64,000 nt of DNA from Kocuria sp. (GTDB taxonomy: Bacteria; Actinomycetota; Actinomycetes; Actinomycetales; Micrococcaceae). Below, piece by piece: positions 15,604-23,253 of the stretch. The stretch's first letter is position 1. Each line of letters opens with the position of its first letter. Below the pieces are notes generated by a model. It was given only the letters and a program-made list of their open reading frames with translations. It was not told where the DNA came from and ran no database searches. The position numbers were made by a program, and so were the translations under genes. The stretch covers positions 1 through 64,000 of the forward strand of contig NZ_JAUMTZ010000005.1 in assembly GCF_030530945.1 (NCBI RefSeq), given 5' to 3'.

Positions 15604-16182
15604 ATGCCTACAACCCTGGACGACCTCACCTGGCCCCGCCGCACCGAACGGCTGACGCTGCGGAAGCAGGAGCCCGCGGACGCGGATGCCCTGTGGGAGA
15701 TCGAGGGCGACGCCGCCCAGAACCGCTGGACCACGCGCGTCTACCAGGACCGGGCGGCGTTCGACGCCGACCGGGGCACCCGCGCGGCGTCGGACCTGGT
15801 GGCGCACTGGGATGGCCGGCTCGCCGGGGTGCTCATGGTGGCGCAGAAGGACGCCTGGTCCCAGGCCGAGGTGGCCGGGCAGGCGAAGGGCCAGCTGGTG
15901 GAGCTGGGCTGGCGCGTGGCCCCCTGGGCACAGGGCCAGGGGATCGCCACGGAGCTGGCCCGGGAGGGGCTGGCGATCGCCGTCGAGATGGGCGTGCACA
16001 GGGTGGCGGCCAGCTGCTTCATCGAGAACGCGGCGTCGTGGCGGGTCATGGAGAAGATCGGGATGCGGCGCGAGTCCCACACGGTGAGAGAGTCCCTGCA
16101 CCGGGACGGCACGTGGCACGACGGCCTCACCTACGCCGTGCTCACCGAGGAGCTCGTGGCGGGCCGGACGCAGGGAGCCTAG
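15604..16182 (+). CDS. GNAT acetyltransferase, RimJ/RimL-like
   Basis: A 192-residue N-acetyltransferase of the ribosomal-protein acetylase branch: TERLTLRKQEPADADALWEI (about residues 14-33) is the usual opening, ELGWRVAPWAQGQGIATELARE (about 100-121) contains the acetyl-CoA pyrophosphate loop, and SCFIENAASWRVMEKIGMRRESH (about 138-160) is the conserved C-terminal block. It uses acetyl-CoA to modify an amine of unknown identity. Leaderless start at ATG 15604. Its stop codon shares CTAG with the stop of the convergent monooxygenase gene, leaving no room for a terminator. Confidence 0.88.
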   Translation: MPTTLDDLTWPRRTERLTLRKQEPADADALWEIEGDAAQNRWTTRVYQDRAAFDADRGTRAASDLVAHWDGRLAGVLMVAQKDAWSQAEVAGQAKGQLVELGWRVAPWAQGQGIATELAREGLAIAVEMGVHRVAASCFIENAASWRVMEKIGMRRESHTVRESLHRDGTWHDGLTYAVLTEELVAGRTQGA

Positions 16183-17387
16183 TCCGCGCTCCGCTCCGGC
16201 AGCACGATCTCCGGCAGCGGCCGGGGCGTCTCCGCCACACGGGACACCCGAGAGGTCAGCGCCCTCACGGGCCCCGCGCTCGCCATCCGCAGCAGGCCCT
16301 GCCACAGGCGGACCCCCGCCGCCGTGCGGGGGTAGAACACGCGGGGCAGTCCCGGCGGCAGCTTCTGGCTGTCCGTCACGAGCGGGCGCAGCCACTGCTC
16401 GTACTCCGCCAGGGCACGGGCATGGTCCTGCGGGTGCTGGGACAGGAACGCCGCGAGCACGTACCCGCCCAGCAGTGCGAGGGACGCCCCACCGCCGCCC
16501 AGGGGAGTGACGCACCAGGCGGCGTCGCCCGTGACCACGGTGCGGCCCCGCACCCAGGCGGGCATGTGGATCTGCGTGAGGTGGTCGCTGTAGACGTCCC
16601 TCGAGTCCCGCAGGGCCTCCAGGACACGGTCGGTCTCCCAGCCGGCACCGCGGAAGCGGGAGTCGAGCTCCGCGAGCAGGGCCTCGCCGCGCAGGTGGGT
16701 GAGGTCCGCGTCCCGGTCGATGAACGCCAGGGTGGCGCGCGTGGTGCCGTGGTTGTCCGGGCGCAGCGTGACCTGCCGGGAGTCCGTGGCCAGGTACCAG
16801 CGCCACCAGCGGTCGTCCCGCGCGGTGCGCTCGATGGTCGCGTAGACCATCTCCAGCCCCAGTTCTCGCCGGGTGACGAGCTCCCCGAACACCCGGTCAC
16901 GGGTGGTGGAGCGCACGCCCTCGGCCACCACCAGCAGCTCGCAGCTCTCCTCGCGGCCGTCCGAGCACACCACGCGGGTGCACCCACCGGGCTCCTCGTG
17001 GACCGCCTCCACCGTGGTGCCGAAGCGGAAGGCCACCGTGGACGGCAGGGCGCCCCGGACGACCTCCGCGAGGTCCCCGCGCAGGATCTCCAGCTCCGCC
17101 GTGAGTCCGCCCGAGCCCGTCACCGGGAACGCACCGAGCACCCGGCCGCGGCGGTCCACGAACGCGGTGCCCTCCTCGGTGGTGGTGTGCGCGCGGATGG
17201 CCGCCTCGATCCCCATGCGCTCGACGACGCCGCGCGCCGCCCCGCGCACGTCCACGTTCTGCCCGCCGCCGCGGAACTCGGGAGCCCGCTCCAGCACGGT
17301 GACGCGCCACCCGCTGCGCGCGAGCCAGAACGCGGTGCTCAGCCCCGCGATGCTCGCGCCGGAGACCAGGGCGTGGGGTGCTGTCAT
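16179..17387 (-). CDS. FAD-dependent monooxygenase, PHBH fold
   Basis: A 402-residue flavoprotein monooxygenase. The dinucleotide fold is at the N-terminus (ALVSGASIAGLSTAFWLARSG, residues 6-26, then VTVLERA), the FAD-binding VVAEGVRSTTRDRVF segment near residue 155, and the second FAD motif RTVVTGDAAWCVTPLGGGGASLALLGGYVLA near residue 285. This is the p-hydroxybenzoate hydroxylase fold used to hydroxylate aromatic rings and antibiotics with NAD(P)H and oxygen. The phrase GGGQNVDVRG after the FAD motif is seen in uncharacterised members close to tetracycline-modifying enzymes, but I cannot assign a substrate. AGAGG precedes the ATG. Monocistronic; the stop overlaps the convergent GNAT stop. 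Confidence 0.87.
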   Translation of the reverse strand: MTAPHALVSGASIAGLSTAFWLARSGWRVTVLERAPEFRGGGQNVDVRGAARGVVERMGIEAAIRAHTTTEEGTAFVDRRGRVLGAFPVTGSGGLTAELEILRGDLAEVVRGALPSTVAFRFGTTVEAVHEEPGGCTRVVCSDGREESCELLVVAEGVRSTTRDRVFGELVTRRELGLEMVYATIERTARDDRWWRWYLATDSRQVTLRPDNHGTTRATLAFIDRDADLTHLRGEALLAELDSRFRGAGWETDRVLEALRDSRDVYSDHLTQIHMPAWVRGRTVVTGDAAWCVTPLGGGGASLALLGGYVLAAFLSQHPQDHARALAEYEQWLRPLVTDSQKLPPGLPRVFYPRTAAGVRLWQGLLRMASAGPVRALTSRVSRVAETPRPLPEIVLPERSAD

Positions 17388-17480
17388 GGGGTGCCTCTTC
17401 TGCGGGGACGGACGGGGTCAGCTGGGGGAGAGGCTACTCCCTGGCCCCCGCGGAGCCGGCCCCGGGTGCTTTCCGCTGAA

Positions 17481-17510
17481 ATGACGTACCCGTCGGTGCA
17501 GGTCTAGAGT
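17481..17510 (+). promoter_or_regulatory. Promoter of the alcohol dehydrogenase gene
   Basis: ATGACG (17481-17486) resembles a -35 element and TAGAGT (17505-17510) a -10 element, 18 bases apart. Eight bases then lead to the ATG at 17519, so the leader is at most a base or two. Confidence 0.5.
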
Positions 17511-17518
17511 CACGTCCC

Positions 17519-18565
17519 ATGACTACCAACGTTGCTGCCTACCAGGCCGTCGCCTCGGACGCCCCCCTCGAGAAGGGCACCATCGAGCGGCGCGACCTGC
17601 GCCCGGACGACATCCGGATCGAGATCGAGTTCGCCGGGATCTGCCACTCGGACATCCACACCGTCCGCGAGGAGTGGGGTCCCATCGACTTCCCCATGGT
17701 CCCGGGTCACGAGATCATCGGCCGCGTCACCGAGATCGGCTCCGAGGTCACCACGTTCTCGGTCGGCGAGCGCGCCGGGGTGGGGTGCCTGGTGGACTCG
17801 TGCCGCGAGTGCGAGTGGTGCCTGCGCGGCGAGGAGAACAACTGCCCCAAGGCCGTGGCCACCTACAACGGCAAGGACCGCTTCGACGGGACCCCCACCA
17901 ACGGCGGCTACTCCACGGAGATCGTGGTCTCCGAGGCCTTCGCCCTGCACATCCCGGAGAACCTGGACCCGGCGGCCACCACCCCGCTGCTGTGCGCCGG
18001 GATCACCACCTACTCCCCGCTGCGCACCTGGGGCGTCACCGAGGGCTCCAAGGTGGCCGTGGTGGGCATGGGCGGACTGGGCCACGTGGCCGTGAAGCTG
18101 GCCTCCGCGATGGGTGCGGAGGTCACCGTGATCAGCCAGACCCGCTCCAAGGAGGAGGACGGCCGCCGCTTCGGCGCCACGGACTGGATCGCCCGCAAGG
18201 AGGATCCCGAGGCCCTGAAGAACCATAAGGGCGCGTTCGACGTGATCATCAACACCGTGTCCGCCCACATCGACGTGCAGGAGTTCATGGCCACCCTGCG
18301 CCCGCACGGCGCCATGGTCCTGCTGGGCCTGCCCACCGAGCCCCTGCAGGTGAGCGCCGGCTCGCTGATCGGCGGCCGCAAGTCCCTCACCGGCTCCAAC
18401 ATCGGCGGCATCCGCGAGACCCAGGAGATGCTGGACTTCTGCGCCGAGCACGGCGTCACGGCGGAGATCGAGCTGATCAGCGCCGAGGACATCAACGACG
18501 CCTACGACCGCGTGGTGGGCTCGGACGTGCGCTACCGCTTCGTGGTGGACGCCAAGAGCATCTGA
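17519..18565 (+). CDS. Zinc-dependent NAD(P) alcohol dehydrogenase, YahK/CAD type
   Basis: A 348-residue medium-chain dehydrogenase. Catalytic zinc ligands are Cys42 (AGICHSD), His64 with Glu65 (PGHE) and Cys159 (LLCAGITTY); the four structural-zinc cysteines Cys95, Cys98, Cys101 and Cys109 are all present. The cofactor fold is GMGGLG (183-188). The overall sequence is closest to the cinnamyl-alcohol/YahK-type aldehyde reductases, which are usually NADPH-dependent and broad in substrate range. It probably reduces aldehydes. Single-gene unit with its own promoter and a strong hairpin after the stop. Confidence 0.93.
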   Translation: MTTNVAAYQAVASDAPLEKGTIERRDLRPDDIRIEIEFAGICHSDIHTVREEWGPIDFPMVPGHEIIGRVTEIGSEVTTFSVGERAGVGCLVDSCRECEWCLRGEENNCPKAVATYNGKDRFDGTPTNGGYSTEIVVSEAFALHIPENLDPAATTPLLCAGITTYSPLRTWGVTEGSKVAVVGMGGLGHVAVKLASAMGAEVTVISQTRSKEEDGRRFGATDWIARKEDPEALKNHKGAFDVIINTVSAHIDVQEFMATLRPHGAMVLLGLPTEPLQVSAGSLIGGRKSLTGSNIGGIRETQEMLDFCAEHGVTAEIELISAEDINDAYDRVVGSDVRYRFVVDAKSI

Positions 18566-18605
18566 GGTCCCGCTCGGCGGGCACCCGCGCAGCGTGCCCC
18601 GACGA

Positions 18606-18644
18606 CGACGGCGCCCTGTCCCCTGGAGGGGCGGGGCGCCGTCG
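18606..18644. terminator. Terminator between convergent adh and rmlA
   Basis: CGACGGCGCCC (18606-18616) pairs with GGGCGCCGTCG (18634-18644), with a smaller CCCT/GGGG pairing possible inside the loop. It lies between the two stops. Confidence 0.7.
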
Positions 18645-18676
18645 CCGTGTGCATCCGATCGCGGCACGGACCGGGC

Positions 18677-19573
18677 TCAGGCGCCCGCGGGTGCCCGGGC
18701 GGCGTCGTCCGCCTCCGCCAGGAGGCCTTCGAGGTACGCCCCGTAGCCGCTCTTCGCGAGGCCCGCGGCCCGGGCGAGCAGCTGGTCGTCCGAGATCAGC
18801 CCCAGGCGCCACGCCACCTCCTCCGGGCAGCCGATGGACAGTCCCTGCCGGGCCTGCACGGCACGGACGTAGTTGGTGGCGTCCGCGAGCGAGTCCACGG
18901 TGCCGGTGTCCAGCCAGGCGGTGCCGCGTGCGAGCACGTGCACGGCCAGTTCCCCGCGCTGCATGTACAGCCGGTTCAGGTCCGTGATCTCCAGCTCGCC
19001 GCGCGCGGACGGGGTGAGCTGCCGGGCGAGCTCCACCACACGGTTGTCGTAGAAGTACAGCCCCGGCACCGCGTACCGGCTGCGGGGCTCGCGCGGCTTC
19101 TCCTCGATGGACACGGCCCGCCCGGAGGAGTCGAATTCCACCACGCCGTACGCGGTGGGGTCCGCCACCCGGTAGCCGAAGACGGCGGCGCCGCGCACGT
19201 CCTGGAAGCGGCGCAGCTGCGCCCCCAGCCCCGGTCCGTAGAAGATGTTGTCCCCCAGCACCAGGCACACGCTGTCGTCCCCGATGTGCTCGGCGCCCAG
19301 CAGGAACGCCTGGGCGAGCCCGTCCGGAGCGGCCTGCTGGGCGTAGTCGATGCGCACCCCGAACTGCGAGCCGTCCCCGAGCAGGCGCTCGAACTGGGGG
19401 GCGTCGTGCGGGGTGGTGATCACCAGGATCTCCCGCACCCCCGCCAGCAGCAGCGTGGACAGCGGGTAGTAGATCATCGGCTTGTCGTACACCGGGACCA
19501 GCTGCTTGCTCACGCCCACGGTCACCGGGTGCAGCCGCGAGCCCGTGCCGCCGGCCAGGATGATGCCCTTCAT
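18677..19573 (-). CDS. rmlA: Glucose-1-phosphate thymidylyltransferase
   Basis: A 298-residue nucleotidyltransferase, the usual RmlA length. The N-terminus carries the pyrophosphorylase motif GIILAGGTGSRLHPVT (residues 3-18), then KQLVPVYDKPMIYYPLSTL, the metal-binding LVLGDNIFYG (about 106-115) and VSIEEKP with TAWLDTGT further on. It makes dTDP-glucose from dTTP and glucose 1-phosphate, the first step towards dTDP-rhamnose and other deoxysugars. The rmlB, C and D genes are not adjacent. CACAAT ends six bases before the ATG. The C-terminal tail DDAARAPAGA is low-complexity. Confidence 0.95.
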   Translation of the reverse strand: MKGIILAGGTGSRLHPVTVGVSKQLVPVYDKPMIYYPLSTLLLAGVREILVITTPHDAPQFERLLGDGSQFGVRIDYAQQAAPDGLAQAFLLGAEHIGDDSVCLVLGDNIFYGPGLGAQLRRFQDVRGAAVFGYRVADPTAYGVVEFDSSGRAVSIEEKPREPRSRYAVPGLYFYDNRVVELARQLTPSARGELEITDLNRLYMQRGELAVHVLARGTAWLDTGTVDSLADATNYVRAVQARQGLSIGCPEEVAWRLGLISDDQLLARAAGLAKSGYGAYLEGLLAEADDAARAPAGA

Positions 19574-19579
19574 GTCCCC

Positions 19580-19585
19580 ATTGTG
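19580..19585 (-). promoter_or_regulatory. Possible -10 element for rmlA
   Basis: CACAAT on the minus strand, six bases before the ATG at 19573. It departs from TAnnnT at the first base, so it is weaker evidence than the others. Confidence 0.35.
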
Positions 19586-19654
19586 GCAGGCCACCATGCG
19601 CGTGCATGAACCCGCAACCGGGGCGCCGTGTCCGGAGCGCGTCCCCGTCCTGGC

Positions 19655-19660
19655 TAGCAT
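19655..19660 (+). promoter_or_regulatory. -10 element for the amidotransferase gene
   Basis: TAGCAT, six bases before the ATG at 19667. The same TGGCTAGCAT string precedes the gene at 36768. Confidence 0.5.
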
Positions 19661-19666
19661 GAAGGC

Positions 19667-20401
19667 ATGAAACCCTTCGTGCTGCTGGCCACCCGTGCTG
19701 ATGACGTCCTCGCGGACGAGGAATACGAGGCCGTGGCCCGGTTCGGCGGCCTGGAGGAGTCCCAGCTCACGCGGATCCGGTTGGAGTCGGGCCAGTGGCC
19801 GGCCCTGGACCTGGACGACTACAGCGGGATCATCGTGGGCGGCTCGCCGTTCAACTCCTCGGACCCCGCGGAGGAGAAGTCGAAGGCCCAGCGGACCGCC
19901 GAGACCTGGATCACCGAGCTGCTGGACGAGGTGGTGGCCCGCGACTTCCCGTTCCTGGGCGCGTGCTACGGCGTGGGCACCCTGGGGATCCACCAGGGCG
20001 CGGTGGTGGACCACACCCAGCACGAGGACGTGGGGCCCATCACCGTGACCCTCACGGAGGAGGGGATGCAGGATCCGCTGCTGGCGGGCATGCCCCGGGA
20101 GTTCAGCGCGTACGTGGGCCACAAGGAGGGCACCCGGGTGCTGCCCCCCAACGCCGTGCTGCTGGCGGAGGGCTCCGTGTGCCGCGTGCAGATGTACCGG
20201 ATCAAGAACAACCTCTACGCCACGCAGTTCCACCCCGAGCTGGACGTGGCCGGGCTGGTGAACCGCGTGCGCGTCTACAAGGACCTGGGCTACTTCCGCC
20301 CCGAGGAGCTGGACACCGTGATCGACCGCGTGTCCAACGGACCGGCCGTGGACCAGGCGCCCAGGATCCTTCGCGCGTTCGTGGAGCGCTACCGCCGCTG
20401 A
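19667..20401 (+). CDS. Class I glutamine amidotransferase-like protein
   Basis: A 244-residue stand-alone GATase1 domain. The nucleophile is Cys100 in FLGACYGVGTLG and the other triad members are His189 and Glu191 in QFHPELD, so all three catalytic residues are present. It resembles the amidotransferase half of GMP synthase and the uncharacterised GuaA-like proteins; the conserved YVGHKEG block near residue 149 is also seen there. It should release ammonia from glutamine or hydrolyse a gamma-glutamyl bond; no synthetase partner is adjacent. Leaderless start at 19667. Confidence 0.87.
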   Translation: MKPFVLLATRADDVLADEEYEAVARFGGLEESQLTRIRLESGQWPALDLDDYSGIIVGGSPFNSSDPAEEKSKAQRTAETWITELLDEVVARDFPFLGACYGVGTLGIHQGAVVDHTQHEDVGPITVTLTEEGMQDPLLAGMPREFSAYVGHKEGTRVLPPNAVLLAEGSVCRVQMYRIKNNLYATQFHPELDVAGLVNRVRVYKDLGYFRPEELDTVIDRVSNGPAVDQAPRILRAFVERYRR

Positions 20402-20479
20402 GGTCCCCGCCCCGCCACGGCGGGGCACCGCACCCCGTGGCAAGTGCCGCCGGATCCGGCGCGCCCGGTCCGTGGCCGC

Positions 20480-20485
20480 TACCGT
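20480..20485 (+). promoter_or_regulatory. -10 element for the CPBP gene
   Basis: TACCGT, six bases (GGAGGC) before the ATG at 20492. The GGAGG is too close to the ATG to act as a normal ribosome-binding site. Confidence 0.45.
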
Positions 20486-20491
20486 GGAGGC

Positions 20492-21721
20492 ATGAGTCAC
20501 CTGAGCGCTCCGTGGACCACCCCGGCACCCCTCACCGTGGGGGGCCGCCCGGTGCCTCCCGCCGGCGAGCGGCCGGCCGCAGGACCGGCGCCCGTCCCGC
20601 GGATCCGCCCGTACTTCTACCACCGCCTCGCGCTGACGGACCCGCGGCACCGCTGGTGGAAGCCCCTCGTGGAGGGCGTGATCCTCGTGGGCCTGTACCT
20701 GGTGGTGAGCATCCTCCTGGGGATCGTGCTGGCGGTGGCCGTGCCCCAGAGCCTCAGCCTGGACCTCGATGCCATGGACCAGAGCGACCCCGCGGTGTTC
20801 TTCGTGCTGTTCGCCTCGGTGGCCCTGCTGCTGCCGTGCGTGCTGGTGGCCCGCCTGGTCATGGGGCCCCGCCCCCTGGGTCTGATCTTCTCCGTGGCCG
20901 GGCGCATCCGCTGGCGGTGGCTGCTCACCTGCGCGCTGGTGGCCGTGGGCGTCTACGCGGTGGTCAACGCCGCGGGCATCGGGCTGGACCTCCTCGGGGG
21001 CGCCACGGCCACCCCCGTCCGCCCGCTGCCGGGCTTCTGGTGGTTCATCGCCACGATCCTGCTGGTGGTGCCCCTGCAGTGCGCGGCGGAGGAGCTCGTG
21101 TTCCGCGGCTACCTGGCCCAGACGGTGGGGCGCTGGCTCAAGCACCCGGCGTGGGCCATCCTGCTGCCCGTGCCGCTGTTCGTGCTGGGCCACGCCTACG
21201 ACCTGTGGGGCCAGCTGTCGGTGGGCATCATGGCCGTGGCCATGGGCATCGTCACGTGGCGCACCGGCGGGCTGGAGGCGGGGATCGCCCTGCACGCCGT
21301 GAACAACATGAGCATCTCCCTGTTCGCCGCCCTCGGCCTCGTGGACATGAACGAGACCAGCGGGGCGCCCACGGACCTCATCACGGAGCTGATCCTCAAC
21401 GGCGCGTACGTGGCGCTCGTGTTCCGGCTCGCGCGGCGTCGCCCGTCCCTCGCGGTGACCCGCACCGTGGTCCTGCCCCCGCCCCCGGCACCCCCGCGCC
21501 TGCCGGACGTGCGCCACCGCCCCGCGGCGCTCGCCGGGGACCGTTCCGGGCTGGCCGCCTATCCCGTGGACCCCGCCAGCGGCGCCTACCTGACCCTGCC
21601 GCCGCAGTACGGGCCGTACACGGTCAGGGACGGCCAGGGGCGGTTCGTGGGCGTGCTGGACACGCGCCCCGCCGCCCCGCAGGCACCCACCTACACTGGC
21701 CCCCATGACGGACAGCACTGA
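20492..21721 (+). CDS. CPBP family intramembrane metalloprotease
   Basis: A 409-residue membrane protein with about eight hydrophobic segments. The three CPBP motifs are present: EE-x3-R in AAEELVFRGYLA (near residue 200), F-x3-H in LFVLGHAYD, and H-x3-N in LHAVNNMS. The family cleaves prenylated or membrane substrates, or protects against bacteriocins, and is often linked to stress signalling. A Pro-rich cytosolic or extracellular tail of about 110 residues follows the last membrane segment (LPPPPAPPRLPDVRH onward), longer than usual. The aminopeptidase gene begins inside the last 17 bases. Confidence 0.87.
   Translation: MSHLSAPWTTPAPLTVGGRPVPPAGERPAAGPAPVPRIRPYFYHRLALTDPRHRWWKPLVEGVILVGLYLVVSILLGIVLAVAVPQSLSLDLDAMDQSDPAVFFVLFASVALLLPCVLVARLVMGPRPLGLIFSVAGRIRWRWLLTCALVAVGVYAVVNAAGIGLDLLGGATATPVRPLPGFWWFIATILLVVPLQCAAEELVFRGYLAQTVGRWLKHPAWAILLPVPLFVLGHAYDLWGQLSVGIMAVAMGIVTWRTGGLEAGIALHAVNNMSISLFAALGLVDMNETSGAPTDLITELILNGAYVALVFRLARRRPSLAVTRTVVLPPPPAPPRLPDVRHRPAALAGDRSGLAAYPVDPASGAYLTLPPQYGPYTVRDGQGRFVGVLDTRPAAPQAPTYTGPHDGQH
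21692..21697 (+). promoter_or_regulatory. -10 element for the M18 gene, inside CPBP coding sequence
   Basis: TACACT, seven bases before the ATG at 21705. It lies in the last codons of the CPBP gene, so the aminopeptidase may be expressed both by read-through and from this promoter. Confidence 0.4.
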
Positions 21722-23162
21722 CACCCCGGCCCCCGCCGCCCACGGGGCCCCCGCACCGACCACCACGCCGCTCGACGCCGGTGCGTCCCCGATTACCGGG
21801 TTGCAGGACTCCGCCCACGCGTCCTTCGCCCGTGCGCTGGGGGAGTTCGTCACCGCCTCTCCCAGCTCCTACCACGCGGTGGCCGCCGCGGCTCGGGAGC
21901 TGGAGGGCGCGGGCTTCGGCTTCCTGGCCGAGACCGCACCGTGGGAGCGCATGGCGCCGGGGCGCCACTACACCGTGCGCGACGGCGCCCTGATCGCCTG
22001 GGTGCTCCCGGCCGGTGCCGCACCGGGCACCGGGTACCGGATCCTCGGGGCGCACACCGACTCCCCGGGCTTCAAGCTCAAGCCCCGCCCCACCACCGTG
22101 ACCCACCGCTGGTACCAGGCGGGCGTGGAGGTCTACGGCGGCCCCCTGTTGAACTCGTGGCTGGACCGGGACCTGCGCTTCGCGGGACGGCTCGTGGTGC
22201 GCGGCGCGGACGGGCGGCCGCGGGAGCTGCTCACCGCCACCGGCCCGGTGGCGCGCATCCCGCAGCTGGCCATCCACCTGGACCGCTCCGCGAACGAGGG
22301 CCTCACCCTGGACAGGCAGCGGCACGTCCAGCCCGTGTGGGGCGTGGGTGACGCCCAGGACGCGGACGTGCTGGCCGTGCTCGCCTCCGCGGTCTCCCAG
22401 CCCGCCGCCGGTCCCGCGGCCGCCCGTTCCGGCCAGGATGCGCCGGACGGCACCGCGCCCCTGGATCCCGCGGACATCCTGGGCTACGACGTCACGGTGG
22501 CGGACACCCAGGCCCCGGAGCTGATCGGCGCCCAGCAGAACCTGCTGGCCAGCGCCCGCCTGGACAACCTCACCTCGGTCTTCGCGGGTCTGCGCGCCAT
22601 GGTCGAGCACGCGGCGGAGCTGGAGGCCGCGGAGCAGATCAGCGTGCTCGCCGCGTTCGACCACGAGGAGGTGGGTTCCGCCACCCGCTCCGGCGCCGCA
22701 GGACCCTTCCTGGAGGACGTGCTGGTGCGCATCGGCGCGGCACTGGGGGAGTCCCGGGAGGAGCACCGTCGAGCCCTGGCGAACTCCGTGTGCCTCTCCT
22801 CGGACGCCGGGCACCTGGTGCACCCCAACTACCAGGGTCACCACGACCCTGTGAACACCCCCGAGCCTGGGCGCGGTCCGCTGCTGAAGATCAACGCCCA
22901 GCAGCGCTACACCACGGACTCCGTGGGTGCCGCCCTCTGGGCGCAGCTGTGCGAGCGGGCGGGAGTCCCGTACCAGGAGTTCGTCTCCAACAACACAGTG
23001 CCGTGCGGCTCCACCATCGGCCCCATCACGGCCACGCGCCTGGGCATCCGCACCCTGGACGTGGGCGTGGGCCTGCTGTCCATGCACTCGGCGCGCGAGC
23101 TCGTGCACACCGCGGACCTCCACGCCCTCCACGGGGTGGTCGGGAGCTTCTGGCGCGGCTGA
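21705..23162 (+). CDS. M18 family aminopeptidase (aspartyl aminopeptidase type)
   Basis: A 485-residue zinc metallopeptidase. GAHTDSPGFKLKP (near residue 110), LDNLTSVFAGL, FDHEEVGS (near residue 320) and the late NTVPCGSTIGPITATRLGI and GVGLLSMHSARE blocks cover the metal ligands and catalytic acid of family M18. It removes acidic or neutral residues from peptide N-termini; these enzymes form large tetrahedral dodecamers in the cytosol. An Ala/Pro/Thr-rich lead of about 25 residues precedes the domain. The gene overlaps the CPBP gene by 17 bases. Confidence 0.92.
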   Translation: MTDSTDTPAPAAHGAPAPTTTPLDAGASPITGLQDSAHASFARALGEFVTASPSSYHAVAAAARELEGAGFGFLAETAPWERMAPGRHYTVRDGALIAWVLPAGAAPGTGYRILGAHTDSPGFKLKPRPTTVTHRWYQAGVEVYGGPLLNSWLDRDLRFAGRLVVRGADGRPRELLTATGPVARIPQLAIHLDRSANEGLTLDRQRHVQPVWGVGDAQDADVLAVLASAVSQPAAGPAAARSGQDAPDGTAPLDPADILGYDVTVADTQAPELIGAQQNLLASARLDNLTSVFAGLRAMVEHAAELEAAEQISVLAAFDHEEVGSATRSGAAGPFLEDVLVRIGAALGESREEHRRALANSVCLSSDAGHLVHPNYQGHHDPVNTPEPGRGPLLKINAQQRYTTDSVGAALWAQLCERAGVPYQEFVSNNTVPCGSTIGPITATRLGIRTLDVGVGLLSMHSARELVHTADLHALHGVVGSFWRG

Positions 23163-23174
23163 ACCCCGGCGGGC

Positions 23175-23223
23175 ACGACGCCGCCCGGTGGCCTTCCGTC
23201 CGAGGGCCACCGGGCGGCGTCGT
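23175..23223. terminator. Bidirectional terminator between M18 and gapB
   Basis: A perfect 19-bp stem, ACGACGCCGCCCGGTGGCC (23175-23193) with its complement at 23205-23223 and an 11-base loop. It is the longest hairpin in the window. Confidence 0.8.
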
Positions 23224-23253
23224 GGTCCGGGAGAGGTCCCGGGGCTGGCGGTG

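Noticed and set aside
17519..18565. Formaldehyde dehydrogenase or threonine dehydrogenase identity for the zinc dehydrogenase
   Set aside because: Cysteine spacing and the GICHSD and LLCAGITTY text fit the YahK/cinnamyl-alcohol group better; substrate left open.
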